From an uncultured Lachnospiraceae bacterium (GTDB taxonomy: Bacteria; Bacillota; Clostridia; Lachnospirales; Lachnospiraceae), in assembly GCA_900544445.1 (NCBI GenBank), contig UQVK01000095.1, positions 1 to 15,450 on the forward strand: a stretch of 15,450 nucleotides of DNA, given 5' to 3'. The position numbers were made by a program, and so were the translations under genes. The notes below the pieces were generated by a model. The model was not told the origin of the DNA. It ran no database searches and was given only the letters and a program-made list of their open reading frames with translations. Of the stretch, positions 1 through 8,508 are shown in pieces. Position 1 is the first letter of the stretch, and every line of letters begins with the position of its first letter.

Positions 1-842
1 CTGCTGATTTCATCAGAACGGGAATTTTGAATCAGAAGCTGAATCAGACGTCCGAGCTTTTCCTCGCCCTGCCGGATACCCTGATCGAGTCCATCCTTCA
101 CCAGCATTTCACCAAGAATCGTCATGGAAATCACCCCCTTTACTTTCTTCAAATCATCTTTGTTTAAAAATTTCCCCGCAAAAACATACAGCAGCGCCTG
201 CATCCGTGCCAGACACTCATGCCCGATGTCCTTTTCCGCAGCCTTTAAAAGTTGAAAGCCTTCCAGAAAGCGTTCAGCCAGCGTTAGCTTGCCGGACATC
301 AGCGGGGAGAGCAGGAGCGGAAACAGATCCTCCTGCGTCAGATGCTCTCCCTTTTTCTGCTTTTCCTGAAGACGGCGGAATATCGGATCAGCATTTTTCC
401 TTTTCAGACGGATCAGCTTTACCCGATACGAATTGATGCCCTCGTGAAATGAATTTTTCACGCTGCTCTGTCCGGCGCTTCAAAGGACGCAGGTGGTAAC
501 GGCAACCTCATGGGTGCGGCTGGTGGTCGCTTCGTATTCCCGGAACCGTTTCAGGTCAGCCAGCGAAAGGGCGTCGCTCTCAAATTCAAAATGCAGCCAT
601 GCGCCGTCGGCGGTCTGGAAATTAAAGTCCTCATACATGTGCCGGACCTCCAGACGGACCATTTCCGTTGGCATGACAGCCGAAACGCTCTGAGAAATCC
701 CCAGATATTTCAGAAGTGCGCTGCCGAAGAATACAGCTGCATTTTTCAAGGCCAGGTCCTCTGCCTGCTGTACGCAGTCTGGTGCAATTTCGGTGTCAGA
801 GGGGCCAGGAACAGAGGCCTTTTTCTTTTTCTGGTCTTCCAA
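1..842 (-). pseudogene. Rpn family recombination-promoting nuclease / PD-(D/E)XK transposase, broken by in-frame TGA, open at left edge
   Basis: Rpn-type proteins are DNA nucleases of the PD-(D/E)XK fold, common in multi-copy families in clostridia. Reading leftward from a TTG at 842 (preceded by GGAAAGGAG) the frame gives ALKNAAVFFG, then EDFNF and HFEFES, the metal-binding D and ExE core of the fold, then LKRFREYEATTSRTHEV. At 482-480 a TGA stops the frame after VTTCVL. Without any frame change the same frame continues with family-typical sequence (EGINSYRVK, LTQEDLFPLLLSPLMSGK) and the charged tail DQGIRQGEEKLGRLIQLL, which runs off the left edge. Relatives usually have a tyrosine just after the VL, so one codon here has become a stop. 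The frame is also open from 843 to 1169, but that stretch is aromatic-rich and unlike the family and contains a plausible promoter, so I start at 842. A sequencing error at the stop cannot be excluded. Confidence 0.8.
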
Positions 843-879
843 GATACTCCTTTCCGGAAAAACATATGGATCTTCTGCC

Positions 880-907
880 GTTATAATGGGAGTCTGATAC
901 AGCACAA
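880..907 (-). promoter_or_regulatory. putative sigma-A promoter of the Rpn pseudogene
   Basis: On the minus strand a TTGTGC (907-902) lies 16 bases from a TATAAC (885-880). The start of transcription would fall near 873, about 30 bases before the TTG start at 842. The -35 is weak (three of six matches), so this is only moderately supported. It helps the argument that the open frame upstream of 842 is not translated. Confidence 0.35.
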
Positions 908-1176
908 CAGGCGGAAAAAGCGGCGAAGACGGATAGATGAAGAAGCATTCGTCTGAAAAGTGTACCCGAAACGGGTGAAAATGATAGAAAAAAGATAAAT
1001 CGTAAAGATGGGAACAGAAGAATTCAGATTCCATTATGCTGACAGGAGAAACATATCGATTTTCCTGTAAAAACGAAACATGAACTCCGGCTGTTGTCTG
1101 TGTCTCTACAATAACATGAAAGGTCTGATGGTGCAAGAATAAAATGGTTCTGATGGAAAATTCTGCCAACCCCCGT

Positions 1177-1260
1177 TTATTTATCCCTGTAATGCCCTTT
1201 GCACTCCAAGATCAGGATTGATTTTTCCCAGGCATCCTCGGTAAATGTAAGCTTACTCAC
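1177..1260 (-). pseudogene. remnant of a YoeB/Txe-type toxin, internally deleted
   Basis: A 27-codon frame starts at a GTG (1260-1258) and ends in TAA (1179-1177). Its first half, SKLTFTEDAWE, resembles the N-terminus of YoeB/Txe mRNA interferases (typically xxKxxFTEdAWeDYLYW). Its last part, ILILECKGHYRDK, resembles their extreme C-terminus (IxxCxxHY, with the catalytic histidine and the final tyrosine). The roughly 60 residues between, which carry the basic catalytic centre, are absent. The two ends join in frame, as expected after an internal deletion. A GGAGG lies just upstream. The GTG overlaps the TAA of a short open stretch in another frame ending DLEAMEGE; this stop/start overlap is the usual coupling of antitoxin and toxin genes, and may be the last trace of a YefM antitoxin. 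No activity is expected. The match rests on recalled family sequences and is short, so confidence is moderate. Confidence 0.5.
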
Positions 1261-1338
1261 CCTCCATGGCCTCCAGATCCTCCATTTCCAAAATTATTTA
1301 CAGGAAAAGCATTTACGACAAACAATTCCCCATTCTCC

Positions 1339-1367
1339 TTGTACCTTCCTGTTCCCACTGTTATAAT
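1339..1367 (+). promoter_or_regulatory. promoter of the YHYH-domain gene
   Basis: TTGTAC (1339-1344), a 17-base spacer and a perfect TATAAT (1362-1367) preceded by TG at the extended -10 position. Transcription would start near 1374, giving a leader of about 49 bases that includes the strong binding site AGGAGGGGG at 1408-1415 or so. Confidence 0.65.
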
Positions 1368-1422
1368 AAAAATGGAAACAACATTTCGTATGCCATTTTC
1401 ATTTACAGGAGGGGGAATTTAC

Positions 1423-2295
1423 ATGAGAAAAATCAAAAAAGGATTTCTGGCACTTCTGGCGTCCATCGTCCTGCTGTCCTCACTGCCTGCTTCCAGTCTT
1501 CCATATTCTGCGGCTATCACCGCAGAAGCTCACAGCGGAAGAACGGACGCAAGAGGCGGACATCGCGATAATAAGAACAGGAGCGGGCTGGGAAGCTATC
1601 ATTACCACTGCGGCGGCCATCCTGCCCACCTGCATCCCAACGGGGTCTGCCCCTATTCCGGTCAGACAACAAGCTCCGGCAGCACTTCCGCCGCACAGCT
1701 TCCGCAGCAGAATCAGACGGCAGCGAACACGGATCAGGCTCTTCTGGACAAGTATCAGAGCGTGCTTGCAGATTTTGACACGAAGCAGAATGGCTATTTT
1801 ACCCTGGAAATCAACCAGCTCATCTACAATTTTATAGCTGCAGGAGGCGTGTCCGACGCCTTTCTTGCAGGCTTTCTGACTCCCGAAGAAGCCGCGGATC
1901 TGTATCCGTCCGTCACAGCCACACAGTCGGAAATCGCTTCCAAAATCATCTATATGCGGCTGTATGAAACCTTTGCCGCCCAGGTACAGGCACAGGCGGC
2001 ACAATCCGCTTCCCAGCAGACAGTTCCCAGCGTACCGGCTGCTTCTGCGAACGGTACACCGGCCGGGTCTTCCGCCGATACCCAGACAGGTTCCGGACAG
2101 GATGATCTGCTGTACCGTCTGGTGTTCCAGACCCAGACAAGACTTACGGAGCTGGGCTTCTACACCGGTGAAATCGACGGCGTTTTTGACGCGGAAACCC
2201 AGCAGGCTCTGATTCAGTTCCAGACCGCCTGCGGTCTCACACCGGACGGCGTGATCAATCAGCAGGTGATAACCGTTCTGGGAATCACGGTCTGA
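1423..2295 (+). CDS. exported YHYH-domain protein with C-terminal peptidoglycan-binding domain
   Basis: This 290-residue protein is predicted to be secreted and to bind the cell wall. The start at 1423 is chosen because AGGAGGGGG lies 7-8 bases before it and because it gives a classical signal peptide: MRKIKK, a hydrophobic run at residues 7-25, and cleavage probably after AEA (residue 36). Residues 37-78 carry the signature SGRTD-x-xGGHRD, GLGSYHYHC, GHPAHLHP, GVCPY. This His/Cys-rich YHYH family is of unknown function, and the spacing of its histidines and two cysteines suggests metal binding (inference). A Ser/Gln/Thr-rich linker follows, then an alpha-helical middle (about 103-195) and a second linker. 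Residues 229-287 are a PG_binding_1 repeat (TRLTELGFYTGEIDG, QALIQFQ, LTPDGVI). The gene is monocistronic with its own promoter and converges on the methyltransferase gene 51 bases away. No catalytic domain is visible. Confidence 0.88.
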   Translation: MRKIKKGFLALLASIVLLSSLPASSLPYSAAITAEAHSGRTDARGGHRDNKNRSGLGSYHYHCGGHPAHLHPNGVCPYSGQTTSSGSTSAAQLPQQNQTAANTDQALLDKYQSVLADFDTKQNGYFTLEINQLIYNFIAAGGVSDAFLAGFLTPEEAADLYPSVTATQSEIASKIIYMRLYETFAAQVQAQAAQSASQQTVPSVPAASANGTPAGSSADTQTGSGQDDLLYRLVFQTQTRLTELGFYTGEIDGVFDAETQQALIQFQTACGLTPDGVINQQVITVLGITV

Positions 2296-2346
2296 GGAAA
2301 CAGGAACCGGGGATGGCGGGCTGGCGAATCAGAGGCCGGGAACCCT

Positions 2347-3837
2347 TCACCAGTTTTTCCGCAGTCCTTTGGGATAATGATTCTTCATGATTCCGCCGGC
2401 CAGCTTTCCCCAGCCAAGGCTGCAGCCGTCCGCACAGATCAGATACCATCCCTTTTCCCCCTCTGCGGGGAATGTCAGGCCGTTCAGGTAATCCTTTACC
2501 TGGCGGCCTTCTGTATCCAGGCTGACGGCGTGCGCTGCGTCCTCCGGCTTCAGGGTAAGCGCCAGCGCATGGGAGGGTTCAAAGCGGTTCTTCTTTTCGG
2601 TTCCCAGATGCAGGCCGGGGCGCAGCACCTTCAGGCCCCGAAGGACGGGCGTTTCCTCCGGCGCCAGATAGAGCTGCTCCCCAAAGCGCAGATAGATTCC
2701 GGAAAGCTGCACACGCAGGTTCTCCTGTGCAAATGCGGAAAACTCCGCATAATCCTTTTCTCCCAGTCCTTTTTCCCCGTCCCTGCGGCGTGTCCGTTTT
2801 GCAGGAAGTTTCTCTGCCTCCTGTTTTGCCGACTGTTCTTTCGTCCCGGTCTCTCCCGCCTTTTCCAGCACTGCCACAAAATGTCCTTCTCCCCGCAGCC
2901 TGTGGGGCCAGAGCCGCATGGTATGCTCCAGTCCGGGAGCCGGTCCGGATGCCGAACCAGCTTCCGGACCGGACGTCTGACCGGCCGTTTCTTCCATTTC
3001 TTCCACCTCCTCCATATCTGCCCATTCCGGATGGCCGGGTGCAAAGCCTTCCGGCATGGGAACGGGAAGAACATACAGATCCGGATGCTTTTTCAACAGC
3101 CATCCGATGCTCCCCTCGTTCTCCGCCGGGGCAAAGGTGCAGGTGGAATAGCAGAGCCGTCCGCCGGGACGGAGCATCTGATATGCGTATTCCAGAATCT
3201 CTCTCTGCCGTTCGGCGCACATCTGCACATTTTCCGGGCTCCACTCCTCTCCCGCCGCCTCGTTTTTCCGGAACATTCCCTCTCCGGAACAGGGGGCATC
3301 CACCAGAATCCGGTCAAAAAAGCCGGGAAAACGGTCCGCCAGCCGGTCCGGCGTTTCGTTTAAAACCAGTGCGTTCCGCACTCCCATCCGCTCGATATTC
3401 TCAGAAAGGATGGCCGCCCGGGCCGGATGTATCTCATTGCAGATGAGGAGTCCTTCTCCCCGCATGGCCGCCGCGATCTGGGTACTCTTCCCGCCGGGGG
3501 CAGCGCACAGGTCCAGAATCCGTTCCCCCGGACAGGCCTCCAAAAAGGGAACGGCGGACATGGCGCTGGGCTCCTGGATATAGTAAACGCCGGCCTCATG
3601 CCAGGGATGCTTGCCGGGCTGCTGCGGCGTCTCCTCTTTTTTATAATAAAAGCCATTTTCTTCCCATGGAACAGGAGCCAGGGAAAAGGGCGCCTTCCGC
3701 AAAAATTCCTCCCGGTCCATTTTCATGGGATTTACCCGGAGCGCCTGATATCTCTCCTGTTCCAGCGCCTCCAGAAATTCCTCATATTCCCCGCCCAGCA
3801 GCAGCTTCATTCTTTCCTTAAACTTTTCCGGGATCAT
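2347..3837 (-). CDS. rsmF: RsmF/YebU-like 16S rRNA cytosine-C5 methyltransferase (NOP2/Sun, RsmB-NOP family)
   Basis: A 496-residue SAM-dependent RNA methyltransferase that would put a C5 methyl group on a cytosine of 16S rRNA during ribosome maturation. Visible motifs are the family N-terminus (ALRVNPMK at 32-39), the SAM-binding LDLCAAPGGK (108-117), motif IV DAPCSGEG (180-187, with Cys183 for product release) and motif VI STCTF (231-235, with catalytic Cys233). A linker rich in Glu, Gly, Ser and Pro (about 275-305) is followed by GEGHFVAVLEK, a basic stretch (PAKRTRRRDGEK) and a C-terminal RNA-binding region of the RsmF type. I start at the ATG at 3837 rather than 39 bases upstream: AAAGGA sits 8 bases before it, while the longer start lies inside the terminator hairpin. 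The exact target base is inferred from the family only. Close paralogues such as RsmB are shorter and lack this C-terminal part. Confidence 0.88.
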   Translation of the reverse strand: MIPEKFKERMKLLLGGEYEEFLEALEQERYQALRVNPMKMDREEFLRKAPFSLAPVPWEENGFYYKKEETPQQPGKHPWHEAGVYYIQEPSAMSAVPFLEACPGERILDLCAAPGGKSTQIAAAMRGEGLLICNEIHPARAAILSENIERMGVRNALVLNETPDRLADRFPGFFDRILVDAPCSGEGMFRKNEAAGEEWSPENVQMCAERQREILEYAYQMLRPGGRLCYSTCTFAPAENEGSIGWLLKKHPDLYVLPVPMPEGFAPGHPEWADMEEVEEMEETAGQTSGPEAGSASGPAPGLEHTMRLWPHRLRGEGHFVAVLEKAGETGTKEQSAKQEAEKLPAKRTRRRDGEKGLGEKDYAEFSAFAQENLRVQLSGIYLRFGEQLYLAPEETPVLRGLKVLRPGLHLGTEKKNRFEPSHALALTLKPEDAAHAVSLDTEGRQVKDYLNGLTFPAEGEKGWYLICADGCSLGWGKLAGGIMKNHYPKGLRKNW

Positions 3838-3860
3838 TCCAACGTTCCTTTCTCCATGGA

Positions 3861-3899
3861 AAAAAGCAGCCGTCAACTACCGCAAATAGTTGACGGCTG
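3861..3899 (-). terminator. Rho-independent terminator, inside the rsmF leader
   Basis: Perfect 13-bp inverted repeat (3887-3899 and 3867-3879) with a 7-base loop. On the minus strand it is followed by GC and a run of T (3865-3861). It lies downstream of the arabinofuranosidase stop (4009) but also downstream of a good promoter at 3958-3930 and just upstream of the rsmF binding site. It can therefore end arabinofuranosidase transcripts, attenuate rsmF transcripts, or both. Confidence 0.8.
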
Positions 3900-3929
3900 A
3901 TCTTCCACAGGGCCGTATTTTCTGTCATC

Positions 3930-3958
3930 AATATAGCATATTCCAAATACGGTTTCAA
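3930..3958 (-). promoter_or_regulatory. sigma-A promoter driving rsmF
   Basis: Minus strand TTGAAA (3958-3953), exactly 17 bases, then TATATT (3935-3930) with TG at the extended -10 position. The predicted start is near 3923, giving a leader of about 86 bases that contains the terminator hairpin. An 8-bp inverted repeat (CCGTATTT at 3913-3920 and AAATACGG at 3945-3952) is centred on the -10 and could be a repressor site; that is speculation. Confidence 0.65.
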
Positions 3959-4008
3959 GAAAAAATTCTGTCTGCCGCACCGGTCCTCCCGCGGGGCATG
4001 CCTGAATC

Positions 4009-5526
<1,518 letters not shown>

Positions 5527-5560
5527 TCACCGCGCTCTGCGGGCCTTTTCTGATGCTTTT

Positions 5561-5589
5561 ATCCTATCGGAAACCAGGCTGGCCTTCCA
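5561..5589 (-). promoter_or_regulatory. weak putative promoter of the arabinofuranosidase gene
   Basis: Minus strand TGGAAG (5589-5584), 17 bases, TAGGAT (5566-5561), with three of six and four of six consensus matches. Transcription would start near 5554. A poor core promoter next to an AraC-type gene fits activator-dependent expression, but the call is weak. Confidence 0.3.
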
Positions 5590-5609
5590 TCTCCTTTCTT
5601 CCGCTTTAT

Positions 5610-5638
5610 TTGACTTTTCTTCCGATACTGTGTTATCT
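5610..5638 (+). promoter_or_regulatory. promoter of the AraC-type regulator
   Basis: TTGACT (5610-5615), 17 bases, TTATCT (5633-5638). A one-base-shifted TATCTT with TG upstream is an alternative -10. The start of transcription would be near 5645, about 40 bases before the ATG at 5686. The promoter lies in the 177-base divergent region shared with the arabinofuranosidase gene. Confidence 0.6.
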
Positions 5639-5685
5639 TCAGAAGGGAATTCCAACTGCCTGAACAGATGAAAAAGGAGACGCAC

Positions 5686-6492
5686 ATGATTGATCTTCAT
5701 TTCTGCGAGTATAATCGCTCCAATCAGGATTATGACACCATCTTTCGTCCCTCCGGAAGCGGCGATTATCTCCTCCTGCTTCTGAAAACGCCCATGAAGG
5801 TCTATCTGAAGGAGGGCCTTACCGTCACCCGCGAGAACGCCTGCATCCTTTATACGCCGGGCTTCCCCCAGCACTATCAGGCGGTCCGCCGCTTCTGCAA
5901 CAGTTATCTTCACTTTTCTTCCGGGGAAAACCCTGCGCAACGGTTCCGGCTTCCGGAAAACCGGATTTTCTATCCGACGGATCCCCAGGAATTCGACGTC
6001 TATTTCCGCCGTCTGCAGCAGGAGTTTTTCTCCTCTTCTCCCTACCGGGAAGAGGTCATCCACTGCCTGGCTACGGAACTGTTCATCGCGCTCTCCCGAA
6101 GCCTTTCCCACCCTGCAGCCCAAAAGGAAGAAATGGCGGCCCTGTATCCGGCCTTTCAGAAGCTCCGGCTGGAAATGCTCTCCAACTGCGGGCAGGACTG
6201 GAGTCTGGAACGCCTCTGCAAAAGCGTCAGCCTGGAAAAAAGCCAGTTTTACGCCTATTACCACAGTTTCTTTTCTTCCACTCCCAAAAGCGATCTGCTT
6301 CAGGTTCGGCTGGAAAAAGCAAAAAACCTGCTGAGCAACGAAGCTCTGCAGGTTGGTGAGGTGGCAAGGCTGTGCGGTTTTTCCAGTCTGTCACATTTTT
6401 CCCGATATTTCAGAAAATACTGCGGCTGTTCTCCGAAGGAATATAAAAGCTATTCCCGTTCCGCGCTCATATATTCTGACAGCCTCCCGTAG
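5686..6492 (+). CDS. AraC-family transcriptional regulator, probable activator of the arabinofuranosidase gene
   Basis: A 268-residue two-domain regulator. The N-terminal half (about 1-110) has the cupin-like sensor pattern of AraC proteins (IFRPSGSGDYLLLLLKTP, then ACILYTPGFPQHYQAV) and would bind a sugar ligand. The C-terminal 100 residues carry two helix-turn-helix motifs: LERLCKSVSLEKSQFYAYYHSFF, and VGEVARLCGFSSLSHFSRYFRKYCGCSPKEYK, which is the AraC family signature. I use the ATG at 5686, since AAGGAG lies 6 bases before it, not the in-frame ATG at 5668 that precedes that site. The gene is divergent from the GH51 gene, the usual layout for a local regulator. Its end overlaps the convergent thioesterase gene by 43 bases. 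The ligand is unknown; arabinose or arabino-oligosaccharides are inferred from context. Confidence 0.9.
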   Translation: MIDLHFCEYNRSNQDYDTIFRPSGSGDYLLLLLKTPMKVYLKEGLTVTRENACILYTPGFPQHYQAVRRFCNSYLHFSSGENPAQRFRLPENRIFYPTDPQEFDVYFRRLQQEFFSSSPYREEVIHCLATELFIALSRSLSHPAAQKEEMAALYPAFQKLRLEMLSNCGQDWSLERLCKSVSLEKSQFYAYYHSFFSSTPKSDLLQVRLEKAKNLLSNEALQVGEVARLCGFSSLSHFSRYFRKYCGCSPKEYKSYSRSALIYSDSLP

Positions 6493-6881
6493 ATTTCCGG
6501 ATAATCCCTTTTCAGATGGACCGGTTTCATGCTCCTGTCAAGGAAGCAGTGGCCGGTATGTCCTGTGGCATGCAGCAGTCCGTCCTGCGCGCCATAGATT
6601 TCATATTTCATGCTCATCTTGATTCCACTGAACCGGTCCGGAAGCACGCGGATGGAAAACTCCTCCCCAAATCGGAAGGAAATCCTGTATTCACAGGAAG
6701 CCTCCAGAACAGGAATCAGAATGCCTGCTGCCTCTATTTTGTCATAGGGAATCCCGATCTGAGCCAACGCATCAATCCTGGCTTCCTCCATCCAGCGGAT
6801 ATAGTTGGAATGATGTACGATTCCCATACGGTCTGTTTCATAGTACTGTATTTTACGTCCATAATTCTTGATATCGATCAT
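6450..6881 (-). CDS. hotdog-fold acyl-CoA thioesterase (YbgC/FadM, 4HBT family)
   Basis: A 143-residue single-domain protein of normal size for 4-hydroxybenzoyl-CoA thioesterase-like enzymes, which hydrolyse acyl-CoA to free acid and CoA. The N-terminal active-site signature is intact: YYETDRMGIVHHSNYIRWME, with catalytic Asp17 and the HxNY(I/L)RW helix start. Downstream sequence (FRFGEEFSIRV, MKYEIYG, HATGHTGHCFLD) fits the central helix and beta-sheet. AAAGG and GGAGAG lie within 5-14 bases of the ATG. It lies 160 bases downstream of the decarboxylase operon on the same strand, with a strong hairpin between, so co-transcription is uncertain. A role on CoA intermediates of that operon is an attractive guess only. 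The substrate cannot be read from sequence. Confidence 0.88.
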   Translation of the reverse strand: MIDIKNYGRKIQYYETDRMGIVHHSNYIRWMEEARIDALAQIGIPYDKIEAAGILIPVLEASCEYRISFRFGEEFSIRVLPDRFSGIKMSMKYEIYGAQDGLLHATGHTGHCFLDRSMKPVHLKRDYPEIYGRLSEYMSAERE

Positions 6882-6949
6882 CTCTGCCTTTACTCTCCGT
6901 TCTTTCTGCTGCCTTTCAGCGGCTGCAGCGATCTGCAGGGTGTAGTCAG

Positions 6950-6989
6950 GAAGGCGGGCATTTATGAAATTTCCAAAATGCCCGCCTTC
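6950..6989 (-). terminator. perfect 14-bp hairpin after oadA, probable end of the operon
   Basis: Arms 6976-6989 and 6950-6963 are perfectly complementary and GC-rich (GAAGGCGGGC core), with a 12-base loop that itself contains GAAATTTC. It begins 52 bases after the oadA stop. Neither strand has a real T run after it, so it is an atypical terminator or a 3' end stabiliser of the operon mRNA. The rest of the 160-base gap holds no other feature I can support. Confidence 0.5.
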
Positions 6990-7041
6990 TCTGAATTCAT
7001 TTTCCGTATGAATAAGTCTTCGTTACGACAACATCACAGCC

Positions 7042-8448
7042 TTATGCCGGATATGCTCCGTTTGCGGTGTCAGCCTGGGTCATATCAACCTTCTCCTGCT
7101 GTGCCTGACGGTATTTGAAGAAGTCCATGGCAACCTGAGGGAACAGGGCGTAGCTGAGCACGTCCTCATCCTGCTGCTTCCATTCCTTCATCTCCGCCTC
7201 GATCTTGTCCAGCTCGTTGGGGATCAGGTCTGCAGGACGGCAGGTGATCACTTCCTTGTCGCCGATAACCTTCTTCTGTACCTCCGGATTGAAAGGCTTT
7301 ACAGTCTTTCCGTATTTTCCGGAAAGCAGATCCTTGGTCTGGTCCGTAGCAACCTTGTATCTTTCTCCCATCAGCACGTTGAATACAGCCTGCGTGCCGA
7401 CAATCTGGGAAGAAGGAGTAACAAGCGGGGGCTCGCCGAAGTCTTTTCTCACGCGGGGAATCTCCTGAAGAACCTCGTCGTACTTGTCGCTGGCGTTCTG
7501 CTCCTTCAGCTGGCTAACCATGTTGGAAAGCATACCACCGGGTACCTGGTAGATCAGGGTCTTGATGTTCACGCCCAGCACCTTGGGATCCATCAGGCCG
7601 CTCTTTAAGCATTCCTCTCTGTAAGGACGGAAGTAATCTGCGATCTCCGCCAGCAGGTTCTGATCGTATCCGCTGTCATAAGGAGTTCCGCGGAAGGTTT
7701 CCACCATAACCTCGGTCGCAGGCTGGGAGGTTCCCAGAGCGAACGGGGAAATTGCACAGTCGATGATATCCACACCGGCCTCTACGGCCTTCAGATAGGT
7801 CATGCTGGCCACACCGGAGGTGTAGTGGGTATGAAGCTGAATAGGCAGCTTCGTCGCGGACTTCAGGGCACGGATCAGCCTGTCCGCCTCATAGGGAACC
7901 AGCAGACCGGCCATATCCTTGATACAGATGGAATTGGCTCCCATGCTCTCGATCTCTTTCGCGATATTCATCCAGTAATCCAGCGTATAGGCGTCGCCCA
8001 GCGTATAGGACAGGGCAACCTGGGCATGGCCGCCTTCCTTGTTACATGCCTTTACGGCGCATTCCAGATTGCGCAGATCGTTCAGGCAGTCGAAAATACG
8101 GATGATATCAATTCCGTTTGCGATGGACTTCTGTACGAAATATTCCACCACATCGTCCGCATAATGACGGTATCCCAGAATGTTCTGGCCTCTGAACAGC
8201 ATCTGAAGCTTCGTATTCTTAAAAGCAGCTCTCAGCTTTCTCAGTCTCTCCCACGGATCCTCATGCAGGAAACGAAGGGATGCATCAAAGGTGGCGCCGC
8301 CCCAGCATTCTACAGCCGCATAGCCGACCTTATCCATCTTCTCCGCGATGGGAAGCATCAGTTCAGTAGGCATTCTGGTTGCGATCAGAGACTGATGTGC
8401 GTCACGCAGTACAGTTTCCATAATTTTAATGGGTTTCGGGTCTGACAT
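7042..8448 (-). CDS. oadA: oxaloacetate decarboxylase alpha subunit / pyruvate carboxyltransferase (OadA, 5S-like), no biotin domain
   Basis: Moves the carboxyl group between oxaloacetate/pyruvate and the biotin of a carrier protein. The 468-residue protein has the DRE-TIM barrel: ETVLRDAHQSL with metal ligand Asp16, WGGATFDASLRFL, FRGQN, CIKDMAG with the active-site Lys177, and QLHTHYTSG with metal ligands His206 and His208. The second half is the conserved carboxylase domain (NIKTLIYQVPGGMLSNM, VTPSSQIVGTQAVFNVL). It stops at about 470, so the biotin domain that ends Klebsiella OadA (near 590) is absent; the separate carrier gene at 9781 supplies it. AGGAGG lies 8 bases before the second of two nearby ATGs (8448) and only 2 before the first (8454), so I use 8448. 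It is the last gene of the operon, 53 bases after oadB. PycB or transcarboxylase 5S are equivalent names for this family. Confidence 0.92.
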   Translation of the reverse strand: MSDPKPIKIMETVLRDAHQSLIATRMPTELMLPIAEKMDKVGYAAVECWGGATFDASLRFLHEDPWERLRKLRAAFKNTKLQMLFRGQNILGYRHYADDVVEYFVQKSIANGIDIIRIFDCLNDLRNLECAVKACNKEGGHAQVALSYTLGDAYTLDYWMNIAKEIESMGANSICIKDMAGLLVPYEADRLIRALKSATKLPIQLHTHYTSGVASMTYLKAVEAGVDIIDCAISPFALGTSQPATEVMVETFRGTPYDSGYDQNLLAEIADYFRPYREECLKSGLMDPKVLGVNIKTLIYQVPGGMLSNMVSQLKEQNASDKYDEVLQEIPRVRKDFGEPPLVTPSSQIVGTQAVFNVLMGERYKVATDQTKDLLSGKYGKTVKPFNPEVQKKVIGDKEVITCRPADLIPNELDKIEAEMKEWKQQDEDVLSYALFPQVAMDFFKYRQAQQEKVDMTQADTANGAYPA

Positions 8449-8485
8449 TTCCATTTCCTCCTAAATTTCTGTATCCATAATTCGC

Positions 8486-8508
8486 ATTCTGACCGGATGC
8501 ATCAGAAT
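8486..8508 (-). other. small hairpin at the oadB stop codon
   Basis: 7-bp inverted repeat ATTCTGA / TCAGAAT (8508-8502 and 8492-8486) with a 9-base spacer. The TGA stop of oadB lies in the first arm. It is too weak for a terminator and has no T run. It may affect coupling to oadA or mRNA processing, or be chance. Confidence 0.3.

Noticed and set aside
477..485. TGA read as selenocysteine or programmed readthrough
   Set aside because: Relatives usually have tyrosine, not cysteine, here; the family has no redox chemistry and I see no selenocysteine insertion element after the stop.
843..1169. Open-frame N-terminal extension of the Rpn gene
   Set aside because: The 109 codons are aromatic-rich, unlike the family, lack a ribosome binding site and contain a plausible promoter; GGAAAGGAG with TTG at 842 is a better start.
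1247..1256. 10-bp palindrome GTAAGCTTAC as an operator
   Set aside because: Explained by the first codons of the toxin remnant; a single short palindrome is expected by chance.
1256..1426. Short minus-strand frame ending in a glycine-rich tail (NNFGNGGSGGHGG)
   Set aside because: It has no start codon and overlaps the YHYH gene promoter; probably chance, in another frame of the toxin-antitoxin remnant.
2377..3446. Long plus-strand open frames opposite the methyltransferase gene
   Set aside because: Shadows in GC-rich coding DNA, with composition (Pro/Arg/Cys-rich) unlike real proteins here.
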